Shown: piece after piece, positions 53,831-64,000 of the stretch | How positions within the stretch are numbered: the first letter of the stretch is position 1 | Layout: the number at the start of each line of letters is the position of its first letter | Position numbers and translations under genes: made by a program | Assembly: GCA_902702965.1 (NCBI GenBank) | Contig: CACRXP010000011.1 | Span: 1,324,356-1,388,355 of the forward strand | Source of the DNA: Spirometra erinaceieuropaei | Taxonomy: Eukaryota; Platyhelminthes; Cestoda; Diphyllobothriidea; Diphyllobothriidae | Length of the DNA: 64,000 bases | Direction: 5' to 3' | The notes under the pieces: generated by a model | What the model saw: only the letters and a program-made list of their open reading frames with translations | The model's database searches: none | What the model was told of the DNA's origin: nothing

Positions 53831-54549
53831 CAGTCTAAACGGAATATCCGCGTAAGGCAACTCGTGTTTCGCCTTTGCATTCACATGAGCCAATTTGAAG
53901 ACCAGCAACCACTTCACTCTTGCAGTTAGTAGAAACCTGCATGCAAGAGGAAGGGACAGCGACCGTTGGAGTAAGAGCCTTATTAGCATAATGTCTCGGT
54001 TTCATACCCAAACCCACCATCCGAGGCAGCAACAGGTAAAGGTAATACATGCACAAGTGTTTCAGTATTTGTAGGATGAAGCTGCCCTGCCTCCATGCAG
54101 ACGCAGCTTCCGTATTCCTCACAAACAGTTGCACGTCCTGCGAAAACTGAATGTGACAGCCTGCATCTTCATCGATTTCATCACTGGTTAAGCTTATCGA
54201 TAGGATAATTGCTCGGACAACTGGCTCATTGGAACTGGCATCGCGAATACTGTTTACCCAAGAACTCCCGCATGGTTAACTACTCTGCAAAAATAAAGCC
54301 GAAAGCAAAGAATTAGTCGGGCGCCGCTAAGTGAGTTTCGAACTGGGAATTTCCGTCACCCCTCACTGCTGCCACCTGTTCATCTACCCGTGTCCGGATC
54401 AGTCCCCCAATTTCTGACCCCTATACTGTACTTAACAACTGGTTTGGGCATGTGAATCGTCAGGCGTATATAATTCATGTTTCAATGATCACTACGTACT
54501 TTTCACTAACTGCCTCCAAGAACCTGTCGTTTCGTTTGTATCAAACTCA
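53831..54549. other. No recognisable feature
   Basis: Short random frames only, between the LINE-C tail and the second Tc1-like element. Confidence 0.4.
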
Positions 54550-56435
54550 CAGTAGATGATCTAACTCATGAAATGTCGAGATTAGTATTGGAGTTTGTAG
54601 TACGGCATATGTTTGGTGTTGTTAGTTTTGTTTTTAGAATTGATCGGAATCCCAAAAAGCCCTTTTCTAAAGAAGAATTCATATTAGGCCTGCTTTACCG
54701 AAGGGAAACAGGCTAAAATTTGACGTTTCCGGATGTTCATATAATTCCCTATGCTTCCAAGTATCACCTACTAAAACCTCTTATTTGCGTGCGTTGCATT
54801 ACAAAAGAACATTCACATAAGCAGGAAAAATATTAAACGAATTCATCCTGGAAACGGACATTTTGATTTTGAGTTCATGAAACTCAAGTCAAGGCAGTCA
54901 TGTAAAAACGAATTCTTTTCATGATACAAGAAGCTGTTTGCCCTTAACAAATTCTATGTAGCAAAACCTTAACTTTTTACGTCGTTAAACGCAGTAATAA
55001 GCTTATTCGACAATATTTGTTTTACTACACCGGGAATTAGTAGGCTTAAACACACATATAGATTGCGCGCTACATGCTGCCACTTTTCTCTGCCACGCCT
55101 TACAACAAAAAATTCGAAACAATTCCTACCGGAAGTTGACTTTAAGCGCATACGAAAACTAACAGCCGAGGGGCTGCCGCGAGATTCATTAGTTAGTATT
55201 TTCAGTATTAATCAGGTCATTCTGTGGAGGATTATTAATAATAAAACAGTGCCTGGAGCTAACCAAGGTGAACCAAAACGGTCCAAAAGAAAACAAGGCG
55301 ACGATTATTTTTGTCGAACACTAAAAAGTATCATTATATGCCCCTTAAGGCTACTCACAGGGTATACCTTTCAATGGTTTCTTTGCGTTTAACTGGAAAA
55401 AGGATGAAAAAATTCGACCTCCATAAGCAAAACGCCTTGACAAAAACCCTATTTAAGTAGGAAACTTGTTAGAGAACTTCTATTTTTGCTCAAAGATATG
55501 TTGATCGTAGACTTTCATTTTGGAAAGGAAATTACTTTTGTGATGAGGTCTTATTTCTAGGCAAACCTCCGAAGTCGGCCCAGGTGGTCATATGTGGGAA
55601 GAACTTTCCACGAGAGCACACTCTATCGACACAAACTTTCAATAACTGTCGACGCTTAATGGTTTGGGTGGTTATCAAATTCGGAGGGCGATCAATCTGA
55701 TGTTCAACAACGGAGACGATAAATAACAAAGTGTTCATTGACATCGTAAAGGATGCCTTCGGTTACAAGGACATTCATCGACGTCAAATGGGCACCATAG
55801 TGTCGCAGGATAATGTCCCGTTCACCGCTCAATGGAGATATGACTCCAATTCAGCTTACGACTATAATCTAGTATTTTAGACCGCCTGTGGTCTTCGAAG
55901 CATTTTTATTCTCGCCAATAGCCGGGGCCTGAACCCAATCGAAAATTTTCTTGAATTAATCAAAGGGAATTGGGACAAGTCAAGAAAGCATATTTCAATG
56001 CAACAAAAGTTGGATTTTGTGTTGAATAATTATATAGATCAAGCCACCATAGACAGCTTAGTGGTCTTTATGCCCTCCCTGCTTATGGCAACTTTAAAGG
56101 CCAAAAGACAATCGACAAAGTACTAATACGTTGTATTTGTTAATGTCTTTCATCATTTTGTCGCTGTATGACACTTATCTTCTTTGCTGGCAGTTATAGT
56201 AGGCCTTAAATAATTAACCTGTTATAAATTTTCTTTTTTGATTCGGTTGTTTTTCGTAAAATAAATTATTACTTAGTCAATAAATAAGACTGTATAAACC
56301 AGACTGTGCCTTGTTTTGAAGCTTGGTCATATCTCTAACGTAATAAAACTTTTCCGGATGCGGGGTGGGCGGTTCGCGCGTTAAAGCGATTTGAATTTGC
56401 TGTTCCTGACGTTTTACGAGATGGGCCACGAACTG
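54550..56435 (+). mobile_element. Second Tc1-like DNA transposon, 1886 bp
   Basis: The left end CAGTAGATGATCTAACTCAT is nearly the same as in the element at 51836. The right end, read inversely from 56435, matches it at about 18 of 28 positions. TA follows at 56436; the left TA is changed to CA. The interior has both DNA-binding and catalytic parts of a transposase, all broken. Confidence 0.75.
55063..56127 (+). pseudogene. Tc1-like transposase, DNA-binding and catalytic parts, broken
   Basis: Residues from 55063-55392 contain a helix-turn-helix-like segment (KRIRKLTAEGLPRDSLVSIF, VILWRIINN). The catalytic half in shifted frames has FCDEVLFLG (first aspartate, near 55540), SQDNVPF (second, near 55809) and GLNPIENFLELIKGNW (glutamate codon 55941-55943), ending near 56125. 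The region between the last two contains a tract ending TATTTTAG, as in the other copy, but the donor is GA instead of GT. Confidence 0.75.
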
Positions 56436-56437
56436 TA

Positions 56438-58225
56438 ATTAGTAACCAACTAGGTCATATATTGTCCTGAGACCACTAAACGACATCCTCCAACCACAAA
56501 AGACAGTTCACCGAGTTTGCTGCGGCAACCTAAGTGGGGAAGAACAGGGACCAGATCATGCGTTTTATCCTGAATTTGATTAACATCGCTGTTGGGGTTT
56601 TGCAGTGGCACTTTTTCACCTGCATGTCACACCTTCCAGGAGCGGTAAGTATCTGTTTAATTTACTGCTTCGCTGCCCCATGTTGGAAGCCTGTCGTGCA
56701 CTTGCGCACGCACTAATGACGGTGTGATTCTCGGACAATCACACCCATGCAAACGGACCAATCAACTTCAAGGCCGACTAAGACGCCCTCGCTCAAGGCG
56801 CCATTATAGCGCACCACAAGGTCGACAGGGTTGTTTGAACGAGCTGAGGCCATTTTGGCCCGGATCCCAGATGGGTCCGCTATGATCGGCTACCAGTGAC
56901 GATGGCCAGTGTTCCTCCCCTTCCTACCACTGACACCTCTTCCCTCGCTCTCGCCGTCCGTTCGTTTCTCGTTTCCTTCATCGTCAGCACACTCCCGACC
57001 CCTGCCCGCAGATGCCGACAGCGCTGCAATCCCTACTGGCATCTAACTGATATGCCGTGACCATCCCCCACTCCAAAATGGACCATTAGTATAGTACCTC
57101 GTTACTTTCTTGTATTCGTCATTTTTAACTTCTTATAATTTATCCATTTGTTGTCGTACCACAGGTGTCATGTGCTAGAAATCCCCTTTCTTGTTACATC
57201 CCTGCATGTTTGTCTGATGTGGTGTTCAGCACCTGTGTCCAGTGTTACATAACCGGACGGCTATCCTAGGTGGTCTAGTCAACCGTGTGTGGATGTGCCA
57301 ACCTCGATGTCTTCGGCCGCTAAATCCACGACGGCTCTCCCACTCTCACCCGGGTATGCCACTCTCTCGGAGCCGGATGTGTTCTTTCGTTCGACTGCCA
57401 AATTATTTCAACCGGTTTTTCAATCTTTCTGTACAGAATACAGCATCCTCTCAACCGGCGTCCATCACTTTCTATTCAGGATCGGTTCTAAAGGTCGTAC
57501 TGGCTAGGGTGTCCCTATAGCCTGATCTGCCAAGACGCATGCAGCCGACTGCAGTGATTTTACTCCGCCTGCTGACTACGGAATACATGCAGACTGCTGA
57601 GTCATTCGACAGGAATTTCATGATGTTTCTCTATCCGACGTAAGTTGCGCCGCAGTTGAACTGAGGAAACGTTTTATGGGGTGAAATACTGTCTGGTAGC
57701 TTGTCTGAACCTACAAAACCTGATAAACTGATATAATTCATAGTTCAGGTCGCATCTAAAGTCAACGGCAGTAATGTGATTGGAATTTATTTGAGGAAAT
57801 TCTCTATTTTGTGGCGCCACTGAGTTGAAAGAGGCGCAGTATCTCCCGTGTAATAGCCGCATTGTTTTTTTAAAGAAATGACCCTGTCGTGAAGCATAAG
57901 CAGCGTTTGCAACCTTTTGGCCTGGGCGTCGAGTTGGATTAGCACGAAAAGTTTTGCACATTTAAGTAATTGATTAGCGTGACAGCCGACTTTCCTGCAC
58001 AAATTTAATTGATGTGCATGTATAAGATCCAACCAATGAAATGTCTGTCTAAGTTCCCTTTCCTAAATTTCCAAAATGTGAGTTTCCTTTTTTAACGTTG
58101 TTATCTAGAGACTGTCACGGGGGCAGGTACTTAAAATAATACTCGAAGACAATCGCAGATTGGTGGCAAAATTGGAGAAAATTATTGATTAGTGATGATG
58201 ATTTTGCTATATGGATTGCAGAAGG
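56438..58225. other. No recognisable gene
   Basis: A few short frames (for example 57242-57520) show no family resemblance. Confidence 0.4.
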
Positions 58226-58511
58226 ATGCATGGGTAAGATGTGGTTATGTAGCCCCACCTGATGGACACAATACTGTTGGGGTTATAGTCAGGGCTTAAG
58301 GTTAGGGGTTAGGCCAGCTATGTCTCAAGCAGTCAAAGTACAACCGCGCAATCCCAGTAGCTTTTCTTTTACATACAACCACTTGACCTCTTCGCCGGTG
58401 TGTTCACCGGCCTCACCTGTAAAAGCCCCTATTATCACCGGTCCCGTATTAAAGGTGGATGGGGTTTGTTGACTTCAGGTGGGGTTACATAACCCCATCT
58501 GACCGATGCAT
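58226..58511. mobile_element. MITE-like element with ~37-bp terminal inverted repeats
   Basis: The ends 58226-58262 and 58475-58511 are inverted repeats that match at most positions (each carrying GGTTATGTA.CCCCACCTGA in its inward direction). The 286-bp body has no coding frame. ATGCAT occurs at both ends; since it is palindromic it could be part of the TIR or a duplicated target. The superfamily is unknown. Confidence 0.65.
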
Positions 58512-59299
58512 GCGTGTCTGGTACCTATTAGGCGATACGATCGAGATTTTTGAATTATAGAATGGAATAATTGCCAGATGTTTCGAAAGTCTCAACTTCA
58601 AATCAGGCAATAAAGCGGAGCTCTGGAAACTCCTGAAGATAGGAGGCAACATCTGCTTTTCTGTTAACAACGAATGATGATCGATAACTAGTTGGTACCG
58701 TATGCTCTTGCCTTATATCGATTTGCGAATTTTTAAACTACAGTCGGATGCTGAAAAAGTAGCTTCAATAGATAATCAATCCTTCGACCCTTCTGGAATT
58801 ATGCGAATGACCAAACAGCTACTCATGCCACGTATGCATGCCCTTTTGATCCGCTCTTGATTATGCAGTATTTTCTATGCCCAGTTGTGCCTTCTTGGTG
58901 TGGCGTTGCCTGTTCAAAGTAAGTTGAGTGGATGGAAGAGAAACTGTCTCATTTAAGCGAGGGCAAAGGAAATCAATCCTGCCCTTTTTAATTTCCTTGG
59001 AAATTAATACGCGGAGCTGGATTAAGTTCTTCGATAAAAAGTTCTCTAGGTACTGTCCGAAAGTTCATATGAATATTCGAGCTGAACTCCAATAAGTTGA
59101 TGCGGGATACTCACGTAGTATTCACAAGCTGCCAACAGGCAGTCGGTAGCACACATGTACTGAATAATTGACCACACTAACAGCATGGTCGCTGGCCAAA
59201 AGCCCAGGCACGCGTGTTTCGCCGACCTTGTATTGATACATAACGCAGCTGCGGAATGTGTGGAAATGTTGACTGCTCCTCACGGTCCTTGATGCTGGC
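58512..59299. other. No recognisable feature
   Basis: Nothing identified. The right part may be 5' UTR of the following LINE-C copy. Confidence 0.35.
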
Positions 59300-59739
59300 A
59301 GCCAACTCCCATAAGTTGTTCCCCGATGTTAAGCTCTGCCTAGCGGCCATACCCCGGTAACCATTCTGATCAGCAGTATCCAGTATTGTGTGTGTCTGCA
59401 CACCCTGTCACCCTACCTCCTTCCCACTTTCTCCCCTTCTCACATTCTCAATGCCGTTGGTGGCCCAGGTTAACTCCGGTCAATCTTCACTAAACAAAGC
59501 CCTGATCCATGGTGGAATTCGGCAGCCATCCGGGATGCCTTAGCAGCGATATTTTTAGGGATAACTCTGCTAACCCCTCCCCCGGGGAGGAAGAGACTAG
59601 AAAATGTGACCTAAACAAATGCTGGGATCAGAACAACTGCACACAAACCGTGGTTCCTGAGTGTACCACTCGTGATCGAAATTATCAAATGAACAACCCT
59701 GTGCCTTCCATCCCACCCCAAAGGCTGCTACAGCGAGTC

Positions 59740-62575
59740 TGCTTACTCTGGCAGCCTGGAATGTTTGTTTACTTTAGAAATCCGATGAACAACCGGCCGG
59801 AAAGGAGGACGGCGCTAGTTAATCTGGCACTGGACAGCCACGGAGGGGACATCGCTGTTCTCAGCGAGACCGGAGTCTCAGAACGAGGTCAGCTGGAGGA
59901 GATCGGTGACGGTTATAATTTCTGGAGCGGCCGTCGCCTAAGCTATCTGTATCATCGTGGGACGGTCGTTCTGTCTGCCACAGGACATTAACGGCCGCCT
60001 CATGACCCTGCATCTGCCTCTTCGGGGGGAAAAATTCGCCATCGCTTTCAGTACCTACACTAACCTCAATGACGAGCTCAGACAACATGAAGAACAAGTT
60101 CTACGTGAACCTGCCCATCCACTTGCCAGGTGTACCGAAAGTGAACAAGCAGATTGCCCTTGATGACTTCACGGTGTGTATCGGAATAGACCACGCTGTC
60201 TGGAAGGGAGTTCTGCGACTCATGGACTCAGCGGCTGCAAGTACAACAGCGTTCTCCTTCTGAGAACCTGCGCAGAACACCGCCTCCTACTGACCATCTC
60301 CTTCTTCTGCCTTCCGATGCAGGAGAAGGCAACTTGGATACACCTTAGTTCGCGGCTTTGGCAGCTGCTTGAACTACGTTCCAGTCCGGAGGCGAGATAG
60401 ACAGGACGCGCTGGTAGCCGAGACGATCTGCGACGCTGACGGTTCGACCGATCACAACCGCGTTATCTTCAAAATAAGGTCCCGACAGCAACCCCCGCAG
60501 GAGACCACAATGATTGACCACTAAGTAAGTTGTACGCTTACCGTTTCGGTTTCAGCAATCCACTGACCCAGCGAATGGATGACCTGCAGTCTCCAGACGA
60601 TGACGTCACCGCATAGACACGGTGGTGTTAACTGTGGAACGTTATCTACTCCTTCCTGGATGACCTCAGACACGCACGTCATCAACATCAGGGCCGGTTT
60701 GATGGCAACAACGAAGATATCAGCAACCTAATCGCCGAAAATAATGGACTGCCCAGGCCTACATCAACCGCCGGACTGACACAAGCAGAACAGCTAAATT
60801 TAAATGTCGCCGTCTTATGCAGCAACGGCTGTGGGAGATGTAGGACGTCTGGATGACTTGCAGCGTCGATGGGATTCAAAGATATGCGGTTTGCACTGGA
60901 GCAAAAAACTTACTTTCTTTAATCAAAACGGTTTACGTCCCACAGCCAGACGAACCGGGTCGCGTCTAAGCTCCAACAAGAAAACCCTCCCCACAAAGAA
61001 ATCGCAAATTGCGAAAAGCGGGACCGAACACTTCAGAAATGTCCTCAACCGTCCATCTACGATTCGCTATCAGCCGGCTCTCCCAAGTGGAAACGAGCAA
61101 CGAACTGTTCCTCCCGACTTGCCGCTCAGAAATCGCCAAAACTGTGCAACGATTCTCCAGCAATGAAAAACTGGGATCTGACACGATCCCGGACGAGGCC
61201 AGCAAGCACAGCGACTCACGGCCTCTGGACAGACCTACAACGATATTCCAGGAGATGCGGCGTCAGAAGTCGCGATAACCGTCCATTTTATAAGCGGAAA
61301 CGGAACCGGTAACTCTGTGATAACTACAGAGGAATCCCGTTACTCAACACCGCTGGGGAGGTCTCTTTTCCCATCCTCCTCTAGAACAGAAACTTCTCTC
61401 GAAACGCCAGTGTGGCTTCTGATGACAACGTGAAACCATGGAAACGATCCTTGCCGCCACCAGCTGCAAAAGAAATGGCAGGAGATGCAGACCCACTTCT
61501 GCACCACTTTCATGGACTTGACGAAAACATTCGACACGATCACTTCCGATGGACTCTGGAGAAGCGTGCGGAAATTCGGCTGTTCTGAGCGACTCACACA
61601 CACGGTGCGTCAGCTTAATGACTGGATGATGGAGCGCGCCACAGACAATGGGACAGTCTCAGAGGAATTTGCAGTGGCCAATGGAGTGAAGCAGGGCTGC
61701 GTACTCGCTCCAAATCAGGAGTCCGGGAAGACGGTTTGGGTTGGACAACCTTTACTGCTGTGAAAGTGCGTACACAAAGCTCCGCAAGCAGTCGCCGCGA
61801 GCGTGCTCTCTAGACAAGTTGTTGCCTGTGTCCGCCGTCGAGGTGCTCAGACCCAGCGCGTGTGTGCGCCTTTCGTTGTCACAGCATCCGCCAGCCAATC
61901 GGAGGAGGAACATCGTTTATTGGCCTCCAGCACTCGCGAGGCTAGTGACCAGCCTCGCGCGTCCCAGCAGCGTATCGACAAGGAGTGTGAGGCGGACAGG
62001 AAGGCAGAGTGACAAAGGCGGAGCAAGGAGACGTGAACTGCCACATACTAGGCGGAGACATGGGTCGTCTAGGTTAACCAAGCCACGAAACTCAGCCACT
62101 TCCACCTAATCCGTCTCCGTAGAATACTAATGCTGAGGTGGAAAAACGGGGTCCCCGACACAGAAATCTTGGAACGGACTGGAATTGTCAGCGTCCACGC
62201 CATTCTGAGTCACTCGCAACTGCTATGGAGCAGCCACCTCATGAGGATGGACGATGAACGATTGCCCAAAAGACTCTTCAATGAAAATGTCGCTACGGGT
62301 TTTCGACGACAAAGAGGACAAGCACGCCGTCACAAGGACAATCTAAAAATTTTCCGAGGCATTTGCAAATCCACACGCAGACCTGGGAGGGTCCCGCCCA
62401 TGGCCGACCGACCTGTGGAGGAACAATGAAAACTGGAACAACAATCTATGAAGCCAACCAGATAGCCGCTGACAAGGTTAAATGGGCAGCTCGCAGGTCT
62501 CAGGCGCCTCCCATACCTAACGCTTCCCTGCCCCAACATGTCCACGCTGTCAATGAACAGTTCGCGCGCGGATAG
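59740..62575 (+). pseudogene. LINE-C endonuclease-reverse transcriptase, broken
   Basis: The endonuclease has RPERRTALVNLAL, DIAVLSETGVSERGQLEEIG and, in later frames, GRLMTLHLPLRGEKFA, a damaged LDDF block where GDFN is expected, and LLRTCAEHRLLLT. The reverse transcriptase has TTFMDLTKTFDTI (catalytic aspartate region) and NGVKQGCVLAP near 61690, then breaks into repeat R1 before the FADD box. Downstream of R1 come [33 protein letters not shown] and IYEANQIAADK. Many stops and shifts are present. Confidence 0.8.
61709..62045 (-). repeat. Dispersed ~340-bp repeat (R1), copy 2, inside LINE-C RT
   Basis: It is the reverse-orientation partner of 53201-53540 and replaces the RT region from after VLAP to just before the LNHF segment, including the catalytic FADD region. 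The LINE sequence lost at the site is larger than a clean insertion would explain, so deletion or recombination must also have occurred. Confidence 0.65.
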
Positions 62576-62854
62576 GCCTTGTCGGACATTTCCGTACCCA
62601 GTGCAACAACAACCCAACCTGGTGCCTCAACAAACCTCCATCGTCCGCTCTGCAACAACCCCCAAGTCGTCAACGACGACGACCACACCCACCACCGGTG
62701 ACCACACTCCTGATGCCCTGTCGCCGTTGATCGCCACCACTCCTTTATCTCTGATACATCTACCGTAACGACGATTACCTCTCCAACTGCCGCCATCGAT
62801 GAGACCACTCCAAAAGCTCTGTCAACCACTACCCTCACCATCACCGTCGACAGT

Positions 62855-63421
62855 GTGGGTTCAATCGCCACCAGTCGTCATTGTGATTACACATTCATGT
62901 CATTCACCGGTCTGGTCGATCACTTGCGAATCCATCGCACCGTGATCGGTACACCAACGCCGGGAACCCCACATGCTCTTGCCGCATCCGCCTCCACTGT
63001 CCGCACAGACCACCCACGTTCACTCAGCGAATGGACATGTTTGGCCACGTGCGCATCCACAACAGCCGCACTTCACCGCAATATCGACACACAAAGCACA
63101 CCTCGCACATCCGATAACTCTCCCATCTCCAGCACTGCCAAATGCCCATCCAACAGTGCGGCCACCATTAGCGGCAGCCCCATCATCACAACCGACCTGA
63201 CAGCTCTCAAACTACCATGCCTACATTGTCACCGCACGTGCACACCACGCTTCGGCCTGGTAGGCCATTTGTTAATGCATCGTGCAGAGACTAGCGAACG
63301 AATGTCTGATGCACCAACATACACCCATCGTCACCGTCTCAAGTGTCTGCACTGTCCACGCACATTCCGCCAGGGCATGGACCTACTCCGTTACATGCGT
63401 CTTCATGAAGAGCTGCAGTAA
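62855..63421 (+). CDS. LINE-C zinc-finger ORF (188 codons)
   Basis: This open frame has a degenerate first finger (HCDYTFMSFTGLVDHLRIH), a complete C2H2 finger [20 protein letters not shown] followed by H, and a fourth finger CLHCPRTFRQGMDLLRYMRL with the first histidine replaced. A further finger (CPH...[11 protein letters not shown]) is encoded in another frame at about 62995-63060. Linkers between fingers are rich in T, P and G. In intact RTE-like copies this region would be the C-terminus of the polyprotein. The copy shares its frame structure with 42437-43003. Confidence 0.65.
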   Translation: MGSIATSRHCDYTFMSFTGLVDHLRIHRTVIGTPTPGTPHALAASASTVRTDHPRSLSEWTCLATCASTTAALHRNIDTQSTPRTSDNSPISSTAKCPSNSAATISGSPIITTDLTALKLPCLHCHRTCTPRFGLVGHLLMHRAETSERMSDAPTYTHRHRLKCLHCPRTFRQGMDLLRYMRLHEELQ

Positions 63422-64000
63422 ATTACCACAGACTAGATCTCATTACAGCACACATCCGCATCAACACGAGCACCACACGGACACCAACATCACACACCGC
63501 AGGCACGAGTTAGGCACATCTCGCGTAAGTGGGAGGTGTGTTCTTCGGCTCCTTGTCCACGTGGTGTCTCTGCTACATTGAGATATGAAAAGTCCGTCCT
63601 CTTTGTGCGAAATCCTGGTGTTTGTGCTAGCAGGCGGATCATGCGTGTGGCCCGAGCAGACAGGCTGTTGTTATCTCCAATCAGCAATCTCTCCCAATCT
63701 CAACATCAGTTGTTAGACCGGCTCGGACAATCGACTGGTGCATGTGAACGGGCAGTGAGAGTGAGGTCGACGACTTAAGGTAGTTTCCTCCCTAGAAACA
63801 ATCTGATGCGCCTGAATCAATCACGGTGCGTTAAAAGCCGTGGCTTGGAAGGCTGCCAACTTACGGGATAACTCAATCCGCCTTAGAGAACAGAGCGTCA
63901 GACTGCAATTCATCATTTTTGATTTGGCCCTTATGACACTAGCATTCAGTTGGGATCTGAGCCGTCCCGCCCCTTCTTGTTGTGTTGAATCTTGGTCCGT
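63422..64000 (+). mobile_element. LINE-C 3' tail at the window end
   Basis: It contains the blocks by which the other LINE-C tails are recognised: CACATCTCGCGTAAGTGGGA, CCTTGTCCACGTGG, CGGACAATCGACTGGTGCAT, CAATCTGATGCGCCTGAATC, GGCTTGGAAGGCTGCCAACT, GACTGCAATTCATC, GGGATCTGAGCCG and CCCGCCCCTTCTTG. The terminal block (GCACACGGTGGA...GAACTGTCA) lies beyond the window. Confidence 0.75.

Larger units (their letters stand above)
59300..64000 (+). mobile_element. LINE-C, near full-length RTE-like LINE, cut by the window end
   Basis: It runs from an upstream region through endonuclease (59750-60480), a decayed linker, reverse transcriptase (about 61000-61710), a replacement by repeat R1 (61709-62045), the RT C-terminal region (62060-62440), a zinc-finger ORF (62855-63421) and a 3' tail to the window end. 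It is the best reference in this window for the LINE-C tails scattered in the clu introns. The last ~200 bp of the tail are beyond the window. Confidence 0.8.

Overview
The window looks like nuclear DNA of a parasitic flatworm, most likely a diphyllobothriidean tapeworm (Spirometra, Diphyllobothrium or Schistocephalus-like). That placement is inferred from three things: one widely spaced GT-AG intron-rich host gene, dense retrotransposon debris, and a LINE family whose tail encodes C2H2-type fingers, a combination I associate with tapeworm genomes. There are no prokaryotic features.

The only host gene I can support is the clustered-mitochondria gene clu/CLUH on the + strand. It has 21 exons from 19204 to 47959. 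All 20 introns are GT-AG, exon phases join without error, and the spliced length is 4035 nt (1344 residues plus stop). The first four introns are tiny (29, 168, 90 and 75 nt) and later ones reach 4.3 kb, swollen by transposon tails.

Left flank (1-18700) is nested transposons. It holds a CR1-like LINE with broken ORFs (1930-4960), an inverted pair of 3' tails of a second CR1-like family (1-142 and 6198-6340), two copies of a third, more diverged LINE (5110-6197 and 7975-11640), and a 6.2-kb Gypsy LTR retrotransposon on the - strand (12459-18668). The Gypsy has matched LTRs, a 4-bp target duplication, PBS and PPT. It is itself interrupted by a 1.05-kb tail of the third LINE carrying three ~160-bp tandem repeats.

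Inside the gene introns are several 3' tails of an RTE-like, zinc-finger-bearing LINE (called LINE-C here), one larger LINE-C copy (41870-43935, -), a decayed second RTE-like LINE (31400-33880, -) and a short telomere-like tract.

Right flank (47960-64000) has no recognisable host gene. It contains a LINE-C tail copy split by a complete Tc1-like transposon (51836-53058) and by a ~340-bp repeat, a second longer Tc1-like element (54550-56435), a 286-bp MITE-like inverted-repeat element (58226-58511), and a near full-length but decayed LINE-C copy (about 59300 to the window end).

The points most worth checking are a 43-nt intron-like interruption in the Tc1 transposase whose removal gives exactly the canonical DD34E spacing, a frame break shared by two LINE-C zinc-finger ORFs, and the 29-nt first intron of clu.
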